Assembly (NCBI GenBank): GCA_029863355.1
Contig: JAOTVO010000182.1
Location: 1 to 5,685, forward strand
Direction of reading: 5' to 3'
From: Candidatus Krumholzibacteriia bacterium
GTDB taxonomy: Bacteria > Krumholzibacteriota > Krumholzibacteria > WVZY01 > JAKEHA01
DNA: 5,685 bases
The notes under the pieces were generated by a model, which did not search any database, had not been told where the DNA came from, and saw nothing but the letters and a program-made list of their open reading frames with translations. The position numbers were made by a program, and so were the translations under genes. Positions 1 to 5,572 of the stretch are shown here, piece after piece; position 1 is the first letter of the stretch; each line of letters opens with the position of its first letter.

Positions 1-1
1 C

Positions 2-322
2 GCCGCCGTGCGCGAGACCGAGGAAGAACTTCACGTGACCCCGCAGACCGCGCGCCAGGTGGGGGAAGTGCTGTTCCACGTGCTCGACGGCCCGTCGATT
101 CACATCCACGTGTTCCGGGCGGACGATCTCTCCGGCGAGCCCAGGGAAACCGCCGAGGCGTTGCCGCTGTGGGTGCCGGCCGACAGGATGCCGTACGACC
201 GCATGTGGGCCGACGACCGGCACTGGTTCCCGCTGCTCCTGGCCGAGACGCCGTTCGTGGCGCGCACCGTGTTCCGGGGTGACGAGCTGCTGTGGCACGA
301 GGTGCTCAGCGGGCCACGGTGA
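2..322 (+). CDS. MTH1-like Nudix hydrolase (8-oxo-dGTP diphosphatase family), 5' end missing
   Basis: This is the C-terminal two thirds of a Nudix hydrolase; the reading frame is open from base 2, so the true start lies outside the window. The fragment opens with the second half of the Nudix box (REtEEE, bases 11-28), whose glutamates bind the catalytic metal. Downstream it matches human MTH1 (NUDT1) closely: a DVHVF-like strand (IHIHVF) and the segment PYDRMWADDRHWFPLLL, which aligns with MTH1 PFKDMWPDDSYWFPLLL. That segment carries the tryptophan and two aspartates (W117, D119, D120 in MTH1) that recognise the oxidised purine, so a role in cleaning 8-oxo-dGTP or related oxidised nucleotides from the cytosolic pool is likely. 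The usual Gly of the box (REUXEEXGU) is His here. The family is about 150 aa long, so roughly 45-50 residues are missing. It is the only plus-strand gene and its last 17 bases overlap the convergent DUF4390-like gene. Confidence 0.88.
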   Translation, partial: AAVRETEEELHVTPQTARQVGEVLFHVLDGPSIHIHVFRADDLSGEPRETAEALPLWVPADRMPYDRMWADDRHWFPLLLAETPFVARTVFRGDELLWHEVLSGPR

Positions 323-929
323 ACCCCGCCGTGCGCCCCTCCAGCGTGAGCCGCGGCAGCGGGGCGACCTGCACCAACAGCCTGCGCGCCGCCCGCGTCA
401 CGAATCCCGGCCGGTTGCGGCGTGCGGCGTCGATATCGTCGCCCCGCAGCCACGCGTAGACTTCGTCCACGTCCTCATCCGTCAGCGTCCGCGCCGTCAC
501 GGTGGCCCGGTAGTGGTACCGCCCGGGACGGTCCGGGCGGAGCGGCACGACGTACACCAGCCCGAGCTTGCGCTCGAGCACCGATCGATCGGGGATCTCC
601 TCGGTGCCATCGGGATCCTCCAGCACGTAGGAGCCGCGCACGGGGTCGTACAGCACGACGTACTCCCACACCCAGCGCTCCACGTCGCGGTCCCACAGCG
701 GCCGCGACTCGCGCAACTCGACCGTGTAGGCCAAGTAGAGTGGGAACCCGGAGCGTATGGCGCTGAGGAAGCGGTCCTCGGTGAGCAGGTCCTTCAAGCT
801 GATGACGGCCTCGGGCGGATCCGGGTCCGACGCCCGGAGATCGACCTCGAGCCGGGGGCGTTGCTGCCCCACCAGCGGCGTCGCGGCTGCCAGCAGAGCC
901 CCCCCGAGCACGAGCGCCGCGTGCCGCAC
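306..929 (-). CDS. Exported DUF4390-like protein, last gene of the envelope operon
   Basis: A 207-aa protein with a clear Sec signal peptide: hydrophobic stretch at residues 4-20 (ALVLGGALLAAATPLVG) with likely cleavage near GQQ at 21-23. The mature part resembles DUF4390 (function unknown) in layout: an amphipathic start (LEVDLRASD), a segment GFPLYLAYTVEL (61-72), a W/D-rich strand (LWDRDVERWVWEY, 78-90), then YDPVRGSYVL and a strand-rich C-terminal half. There is no lipobox cysteine and no later membrane segment, so it should be free in the periplasm or bound to a partner. The GTG start at 929 is chosen because it begins directly with the signal peptide and lies 2 bp after the upstream stop; the frame is open further upstream but that extension would run into the barrel gene and hide the signal. 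The close spacing implies co-transcription with the barrel gene. The DUF4390 assignment rests on remembered family pattern and is moderately sure; the gene itself is. Confidence 0.78.
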   Translation of the reverse strand: MRHAALVLGGALLAAATPLVGQQRPRLEVDLRASDPDPPEAVISLKDLLTEDRFLSAIRSGFPLYLAYTVELRESRPLWDRDVERWVWEYVVLYDPVRGSYVLEDPDGTEEIPDRSVLERKLGLVYVVPLRPDRPGRYHYRATVTARTLTDEDVDEVYAWLRGDDIDAARRNRPGFVTRAARRLLVQVAPLPRLTLEGRTAGFTVAR

Positions 930-931
930 GC

Positions 932-2674
932 TCAGAACCGCCGCTCGATCCGGAACGTGACGCGCACGGGCTCGCCCTCCCGAATGGCCTTGGCGACGTA
1001 GACCCCGACGCTCCCGAACTCGAGCCCGGCGCCCACATCCCAGCGCAGCGTGCCAGGACCGTCGTCGCTCGCGAGCCATCCGGTCCCGGCGTTACTGAAC
1101 AGCACGAGCGTCGGGCCCTCCAGCCAGAACCAGTCGTCCCAGTCCCAGCCGTCATCCCACCAGTCGGACCGCGCGCCCTGCGGCGCGGAGCGGCCGCGGG
1201 CGCCAGGTCCCGCGGCATGGTCGAACCCGATCCAATCGAGCCCGAAGCTGCCGCGGTATTCCGCCTGGAACAGCAGCACGTGATCGCACAGGCCCGGCAG
1301 CGCGGGGTCCGGCACGCTCGCGTTGCACGCGAACGCGCGGAACCCGTAACCGTTCATGGGATCGGGCCCGCCGAGCGAGAAGCGCCGCTGGACGGGGAGC
1401 GGGTCGTCGCCCACCGACCCGGCCCAGAATCCGCGCAGCCGCAGTTGGCCCGCCCACCCGATCCGCTGGTAGCGCCGCACGTCGACGGACGCCCGGTCGA
1501 ACGTGTAGTCGGCCGTGGGGAGCGGGGGCCGGACGGCGAGCGGCAAGGGCCGCTCCACGAGGTTCTCGCCGATCCCGTGCTCCCACGTCGCGCGGATGAA
1601 CGTGGCCGAAGGCGACGTCCGATCCGACGTGCGGGAATCGTATTCCAGCGTGCCGGTGAAGAGCGTGAAGTCGCCCTCGTCGATCACGGGATTGTCGCGC
1701 CACACCTCGTCGTTCCGGAACGGCGTCCAGGGATCGCGCGCGAGGACGCTGGTTTCGTCGACCCGCGCGATCTCCCCCGTGAGGGCGATGGACCGGACCG
1801 GCTCGAACCGCAGGAGTCCGGCGACGCCGCGCTGGAGGAAATAGTCCCGGTAATCGCGATGGAGCAGGAACGTGGCCCAGCCTGCCTCGTGGCGCGTGAG
1901 CGGCCAGTCCTGGGTGGGCACGACCAGATCGTACGCGCGTGCGCCGAGCGACAGGTTCGGTCGGTTGCCGAGCCTGAGACGTCCATCCGCGTAGTAGCCG
2001 ATGTCGCGGCGGTTTCCCTTGAAGTCGCCCGCGGTGCGGAATACGCCATAACCGCGGATCCGGCCCGTGACCCCCGGCGCCTGCCATTCGACCCCCGCGC
2101 CGAGGCGGAGCGGAAGTCCTTCGACGCGGTTGTAGGTGCCGCCCGCGCCCACCACGAGGAACGCGCGCCCGCGCTCGCGGTCGTCGAACCGCCGCGTGCG
2201 CCGATCGGCGCGGGAGCGCGACGGTTCCACGAGCTCCAGCCGATCGCCCACGCGTCGGACGGCTACGCGCTCGGCGTGGCGCCGACTGCTGCCCAGCACG
2301 CGCGCGCCGGACGCGTCGTCGAGCGCGCCACCCAGCACGACGACGTCGCCTTCCACCACCGCGTCATCCGCGAGCGTGACGTCGGCGTTGATGGCGACGA
2401 GGTCGCCGCCGATCGTCCCTTCCACCAGGAGCGGCCCGTCGACCACAGCGACGTGCCCGGGGACGTACCGGCCGCGCTCGATCGTGAGCCGCCCGAACGC
2501 GTGCAGCGTGCCGGGCGCGTTGAACCGATCCACGGCCCACTGCTCGATGCGCGAGCCCCGCAGCACGGTGCGTTGCTGCGAGACGATGACGGTGTCCTGG
2601 GCCGTGGCGGGCCTGAGCGGCACCACGATCCCCAGCGCCAGAAGCGCGGCGAGGGCCAGGCGCGGGGGCGTCAC
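932..2674 (-). CDS. Outer-membrane barrel protein with N-terminal bactofilin-like beta-helix
   Basis: A 580-aa exported protein. Residues 5-26 form a signal peptide ending at PATAQ. Residues about 60-127 are short repeating strands rich in G, V and D (for example LLVEGTIGGDLVAINADVT, then VVEGDVVVLGG), the look of a bactofilin or polymer-forming beta-helix. A basic linker (about 130-170, RSRADRRTRR) leads to about 400 residues of alternating strands ending in VTFRIERRF; the terminal Phe fits the beta-signal read by BamA. The segment LGGPDPMNGYGF (434-445) resembles the Omp85/D15 loop motif (GG...RGY/F), but Asn replaces the usual Arg, and no POTRA domains are present. It therefore looks like an Omp85-related or similar barrel in which the beta-helix replaces POTRA. 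A Trp/Asp-rich loop lies at 503-517. GTG at 2674 is chosen because it overlaps the upstream stop (GTGA) and begins at the signal peptide; the longer open frame runs back through two other genes. Function is unknown; export, surface display or glycan binding are possible. Confidence 0.85.
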   Translation of the reverse strand: MTPPRLALAALLALGIVVPLRPATAQDTVIVSQQRTVLRGSRIEQWAVDRFNAPGTLHAFGRLTIERGRYVPGHVAVVDGPLLVEGTIGGDLVAINADVTLADDAVVEGDVVVLGGALDDASGARVLGSSRRHAERVAVRRVGDRLELVEPSRSRADRRTRRFDDRERGRAFLVVGAGGTYNRVEGLPLRLGAGVEWQAPGVTGRIRGYGVFRTAGDFKGNRRDIGYYADGRLRLGNRPNLSLGARAYDLVVPTQDWPLTRHEAGWATFLLHRDYRDYFLQRGVAGLLRFEPVRSIALTGEIARVDETSVLARDPWTPFRNDEVWRDNPVIDEGDFTLFTGTLEYDSRTSDRTSPSATFIRATWEHGIGENLVERPLPLAVRPPLPTADYTFDRASVDVRRYQRIGWAGQLRLRGFWAGSVGDDPLPVQRRFSLGGPDPMNGYGFRAFACNASVPDPALPGLCDHVLLFQAEYRGSFGLDWIGFDHAAGPGARGRSAPQGARSDWWDDGWDWDDWFWLEGPTLVLFSNAGTGWLASDDGPGTLRWDVGAGLEFGSVGVYVAKAIREGEPVRVTFRIERRF

Positions 2675-2904
2675 TGGGCCACCAGCCACACGGTATCGGC
2701 TGCGGTGACGCAGCGATCCGTGCGCGGCACCGGGGCCGGGCGGGTGCGCACCGCGGCCCGGCGGAGGAGGGTCACGTCGACGCGGACCGCGTACCCCAGC
2801 GCGTGTGCCCCTACCGCCGCGCGGGCCAGGGGTCCGTCCCGATCGCGCAACCCCAGCAGCGCCAGCGTGCCCACGGCGAGCACGAGCAACATGGTCTTGA
2901 TCAT
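2671..2904 (-). CDS. Small single-pass membrane protein, unknown function, first gene of the envelope operon
   Basis: A 77-aa protein I do not recognise. Residues 4-19 (TMLLVLAVGTLALLGL) form one hydrophobic segment preceded by a single lysine, followed by about 57 mostly polar residues with nine arginines and one cysteine (C65). There is no obvious signal-peptidase site or lipobox, so it is more likely an anchored inner-membrane protein than a secreted one. ATG at 2904 is preferred over a TTG 21 bases upstream because a strong GGAGG lies 5 bases before it and the hydrophobic segment then starts at the N-terminus. Its stop overlaps the GTG of the barrel gene (GTGA), which implies translational coupling and supports this being a real gene. 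It sits just downstream of a sigma-54-type promoter and may assist the barrel protein, but that is inference. Confidence 0.72.
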   Translation of the reverse strand: MIKTMLLVLAVGTLALLGLRDRDGPLARAAVGAHALGYAVRVDVTLLRRAAVRTRPAPVPRTDRCVTAADTVWLVAQ

Positions 2905-2909
2905 CCCGA

Positions 2910-2914
2910 CCTCC
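2910..2914 (-). promoter_or_regulatory. Shine-Dalgarno GGAGG that fixes the start of the 77-aa gene
   Basis: GGAGG on the minus strand ends 5 bases before the ATG at 2904. It is the clearest ribosome binding site in the window; the downstream operon genes have weak ones and probably rely on coupling. Confidence 0.7.
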
Positions 2915-2928
2915 GAGTCCGCCAAGGG

Positions 2929-2943
2929 GCAGAGGTCGTGCCG
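2929..2943 (-). promoter_or_regulatory. Candidate sigma-54 (RpoN) -24/-12 promoter of the envelope operon
   Basis: The minus strand reads CGGCACGACCTCTGC, compared with the sigma-54 consensus TGGCACGNNNNTTGC. Nine of the eleven specified bases match, including the essential GG (2942-2941) and GC (2930-2929) with the exact 10-base gap. The predicted start site is near 2917, giving a leader of about 13 bases that still contains the GGAGG ribosome site. It lies between the stop of a sigma-54-activating regulator and the first envelope gene, which is where such a promoter would be expected. The match is seen; its use is inferred. The leader is short, and a GC-rich background makes chance matches easier. 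Confidence 0.6.
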
Positions 2944-2966
2944 CGTTGCGCGAGTGAGCTAAGTGT

Positions 2967-2981
2967 TGTCTCCTCATGACA
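2967..2981. promoter_or_regulatory. Small dyad TGTC-N7-GACA upstream of the sigma-54-like promoter
   Basis: An inverted repeat with 4-base arms and a 7-base spacer, centred about 57 bases upstream of the predicted start site, in the least GC-rich part of the intergenic region. It could be a regulator half-site pair, but short arms like these arise often by chance. Confidence 0.2.
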
Positions 2982-2983
2982 TT

Positions 2984-3007
2984 CGCGGGACCGCGCCCGC
3001 GCGCGGG
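2984..3007. repeat. Two abutting 12-bp dyads (possible activator sites or a hairpin after the regulator gene)
   Basis: CGCGG-GA-CCGCG (2984-2995) is directly followed by the perfect palindrome CCCGCGCGCGGG (2996-3007). They are centred about 73 and 85 bases upstream of the predicted sigma-54 start site, a fitting distance for an NtrC-family enhancer. Alternatively, in the minus-strand transcript CGCGGG (3001-2996) can pair with CCCGCG (2989-2984) around a 6-base loop, 19 bases after the regulator stop; no U tract follows, so it would be a poor intrinsic terminator. GC-rich dyads are common at this base composition, so neither role is firm. Confidence 0.35.
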
Positions 3008-3020
3008 GCGTGTCGCTCCG

Positions 3021-4394
3021 TCACGCGTCCGTGTCGGTCCGACGCAGACCGAGCCGCCGCATGCGGCGATACAGGTTGGCGCGGTCGGTATCCAGCCGGC
3101 GCGCGGCCTCGGCCACGCTGCCCCCGGCGTCCCGCAGCGCCCGCTCGATGAGCGTCCGCTCGTACTCGGCCAGCGCCGCAGCGAGTCCTCGGGCCTCCGA
3201 CGCACCGCCGCGGCCGGACACCTCCGGCCGTGGGGACCCGAGGACGGCATCCACTTCCTCTCGGGTCACCGGTCCGTCGCCCCCGACGATCGTGAGCCGC
3301 TCGATGGCGTTCGCCAGCTCGCGCACGTTGCCGGGCCACGGATGCACCCGCAGCCGACGGAGCGCGTCGTCGGTGACGTCGCGCGGGCGCCGCGCGCCGC
3401 GGGCGGCCGCGACCCGGACGAAATGCCGCACCAGAACGGGCAGATCGTCCAGCCGCTCGCGCAGCGGCGGCACCCGGATGGGCAGCACGTGCAGCCGGAA
3501 GAAGAGGTCGTCGCGGAACCGGCCCGTCCGCACGTCCTCCTCGAGATCCCGGTTCGTCGCCGCGAGGACCCGCACGTCCACCGGTCGGGGGCGGTCGGCC
3601 CCCACGCGACGGACCGAACCCTCCTCCAGCACCCGGAGCAGCTTGGCCTGCGCGTCGAGCGGCAGCTCGCCGATTTCGTCGAGGAACAGCGTGCTGCCGT
3701 GCGCCAGCTCGAACCGCCCCTGCTGCCGCTGCGTGGCTCCCGTGAACGCGCCCTTCTCGTGCCCGAACAGCTCGCTCTCCACCAGCTCCCGCGGAATTGC
3801 GGCGCAGTTCACGCTCACCATGGGACGGGCGGCGCGGGGGCTCGCGGCGTGGATGGCACGCGCCACGAGCTCCTTCCCCGTGCCGGATTCGCCGACGATG
3901 AGCACCCGCGACGACGTGGGTCCGACCCGCGCGATCAACGTGGCGAGCTCGCGCATGGGCGGCGAGTCGCCCAGGATCTCCCACTCCTCGGGCAGCTGCG
4001 CTCGGAGCGCGCGATTGTCCGCGCGGGTGCGGGCCAGGGTCGCGGCCGCCCGCACGGTCGTCACGACCGCCTCGGCACTCAGCGGCTTCTCGAGAAACTG
4101 GAACGCCCCGAGCTTGGTGGCACGCACCGCGTCGGCCAGCGTCGCCTTGCCGCTCATCATGATCACCGCGCAGTCCGGGTGATCGGCCCGCACCCGCTCC
4201 AGTACGGCGAGTCCGTCGGGACCGGGCGGCATCACGAGGTCGAGCAGGACGACGTCGGGCGCGACCGCGGCGGCACGGGCGCGTCCGTCCTCGCCGTTCT
4301 CCGCCTCGTCCACCTCGTACCCCTCGGCTTCGAGCAGCGCCCGCAGCATGCGGCGCAGGTTGCGCTCGTCGTCCACGACGAGGACCCGCGTCAT
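3021..4394 (-). CDS. NtrC/NtrX-family sigma-54-activating response regulator
   Basis: A 457-aa full-length enhancer-binding protein. Residues 1-120 are a receiver domain with the acidic pair D8/D9, phospho-acceptor D52 (in LLDLVMP), S81 and K103. Residues about 138-370 are the AAA+ sigma-54 activation domain: Walker A GESGTGKE (168-175), an intact GAFTGA loop (215-220) that contacts sigma-54, Walker B LFLDEI (236-241), the ATNRDL segment (279-284), arginines R294 and R300 in FRDDLFFR, and GNVREL (355-360, sensor II). Residues about 405-450 form a Fis-type helix-turn-helix (SVAEAARRLDTDRANLYRRMRRLGL). When phosphorylated it should hydrolyse ATP to open RpoN promoters. ATG at 4394 overlaps the kinase stop as ATGA, so the pair is translated together and the upstream kinase is its probable partner. 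The likeliest local target is the sigma-54-type promoter just downstream. All catalytic motifs are intact. Confidence 0.96.
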   Translation of the reverse strand: MTRVLVVDDERNLRRMLRALLEAEGYEVDEAENGEDGRARAAAVAPDVVLLDLVMPPGPDGLAVLERVRADHPDCAVIMMSGKATLADAVRATKLGAFQFLEKPLSAEAVVTTVRAAATLARTRADNRALRAQLPEEWEILGDSPPMRELATLIARVGPTSSRVLIVGESGTGKELVARAIHAASPRAARPMVSVNCAAIPRELVESELFGHEKGAFTGATQRQQGRFELAHGSTLFLDEIGELPLDAQAKLLRVLEEGSVRRVGADRPRPVDVRVLAATNRDLEEDVRTGRFRDDLFFRLHVLPIRVPPLRERLDDLPVLVRHFVRVAAARGARRPRDVTDDALRRLRVHPWPGNVRELANAIERLTIVGGDGPVTREEVDAVLGSPRPEVSGRGGASEARGLAAALAEYERTLIERALRDAGGSVAEAARRLDTDRANLYRRMRRLGLRRTDTDA

Positions 4395-5557
4395 GGCGCC
4401 CCCGGCAGCGTGATTACGAACGTGGCGCCTCCGCCGGCCGCGTCTTCCACGGCCACGCGACCGCCGTGGGCCGTGACAGTCTGGCGCGCGAGTGCGAGCC
4501 CGAGGCCGGTGCCCCCCGGCCGGGTCGTGACGTAGGGGTCGAAGATCCGCTCCTTCGCGTCCTCTGGGACGCCGGGGCCGAAATCGCGCACCCGGATCTC
4601 GATTGCGCCGGCCGTCCGGCGGCCGACGATCTCAATGCCCGCCGGACCAGTGAAGTCCACAGCGTTCCGGACGACGTTCTCCACCGCGCGGCGCAGCGGC
4701 TCGTAATGACCACGGACGAGGAGACCCCGTTCGATGTTCCGCGAGACGGGACACGTGGCGGTGGAGGCGGCCACGACCGTCTCGACCAGCTCCTCCACGT
4801 CCACCGCCGTCTCCGGCCCTTCCGGCAGCCGGCCGAACTCCGCGAACTCCTGCGCCATCTGCTCCAGCCGGGCCGTCTCGTCACCGAGCACCTGGAGCGC
4901 GGGATCCCGCTCGCCGGCAGCGAGCTGATGCATCGCGAGTCGAGCGGCAGCGACGGGACCGCGCATCTCGTGGGCGACGTGCCGGGCCGTCTCGCGAAAC
5001 GCCCGCAGACGCTCCTGCTCCAGCTCCTGTTGCCGGACCCGCTCGAGCGCGTCGGCCAGCTGGTGGATGGCGTCGCGCAGGGCCACGAACTCCGGTGCGC
5101 CGCCCGCGTGCGCGACGGGCAGCGGCTCCCGCCGCGCCACGCGCCCCACCCAGTCCACCAGCTCCTCGACCGGCGTGGATACGTAGCGTGACCACCGCCG
5201 GGCGAGCACGAGCGACCCGGCGACCACCAGCGCCGCCACCAGCAGCGTCACGGCCGCCAGCCCGGCGGCGGCCGTGCGGCTCAACGTGGCGGCCCGATGC
5301 GCCAGCCGCGTCCGGCGGGCGATCGTCGTGACGTGGGTGGTGAGCGCCGCGCGTCCCGCGGAATCGAGGGCCGCGGTGTCGACCTGCGCGATCAGTCCGC
5401 CGCCCGTCGCCGCAATCTCGTCGAGCGCCTGGCCCAGCCCGGCCGGCGACGCCGCCGATCGCATCTGCAGCGCGAGCAACACGAGTGCCGCCGCCACGGG
5501 CAGCGTGCCGAGGCCCACCGCGGCCAGAAACAGCCGACGCCGGAAGGGGAGTGGCAT
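4391..5557 (-). CDS. Membrane-bound sensor histidine kinase (NtrY/NtrB-like partner)
   Basis: A 388-aa kinase. A first membrane segment (about 9-30) and a second (about 97-119) enclose a small periplasmic region of about 65 residues with no recognisable fold. A HAMP linker (about 120-175, STPVEELVDWVGRV) and a short coiled region rich in Q, E and R follow. The H-box HVAHEMRGP places phospho-acceptor His at 196; the usual Asn of HE-I-RNP is Gly here. The ATPase domain has an N-box (ENVVRNAV, 293-300, with N298 as probable Mg ligand), G1 (RDFGPGVP, 324-331), F-box (IFDPYVTTRPGG, 338-349) and G2 (GTGLGLAL, 349-356). Unlike classic NtrY it has only two membrane spans and no PAS domain, so its signal is probably read directly in the periplasm or membrane. 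ATG at 5557 is followed by the first span. It overlaps the regulator start (ATGA) and lies 15 bp after the amidohydrolase stop, so these may share a transcript. Confidence 0.94.
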   Translation of the reverse strand: MPLPFRRRLFLAAVGLGTLPVAAALVLLALQMRSAASPAGLGQALDEIAATGGGLIAQVDTAALDSAGRAALTTHVTTIARRTRLAHRAATLSRTAAAGLAAVTLLVAALVVAGSLVLARRWSRYVSTPVEELVDWVGRVARREPLPVAHAGGAPEFVALRDAIHQLADALERVRQQELEQERLRAFRETARHVAHEMRGPVAAARLAMHQLAAGERDPALQVLGDETARLEQMAQEFAEFGRLPEGPETAVDVEELVETVVAASTATCPVSRNIERGLLVRGHYEPLRRAVENVVRNAVDFTGPAGIEIVGRRTAGAIEIRVRDFGPGVPEDAKERIFDPYVTTRPGGTGLGLALARQTVTAHGGRVAVEDAAGGGATFVITLPGAP

Positions 5558-5572
5558 CGGGGCTTCGGCGGT

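Noticed and set aside
581..592. 12-bp palindrome CCGATCGATCGG
   Set aside because: It lies inside the DUF4390-like coding region, stands alone, and is explained by codon choice.
930..1079. N-terminal extension of the DUF4390-like protein to 257 aa
   Set aside because: It overlaps the conserved C-terminus of the barrel and buries the signal peptide; the extra residues are Arg-rich and look like out-of-frame coding.
1217..2962. Long plus-strand open frame (581 codons) antisense to the barrel and 77-aa genes
   Set aside because: The minus-strand protein has a signal peptide, barrel pattern and coupled start. The plus-strand frame has biased, low-order composition and no recognisable domain; long antisense frames are common at this GC content.
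2675..3250. N-terminal extension of the barrel protein to 772 aa
   Set aside because: It would place the signal peptide in the interior and read through the 77-aa gene, the intergenic region and the end of the regulator gene. The GTG at 2674 overlapping the upstream stop explains the start.
2976..4535. Long plus-strand open frames antisense to the response regulator
   Set aside because: The minus strand carries every motif of an NtrC-family regulator, so these are shadow frames of a GC-rich gene.
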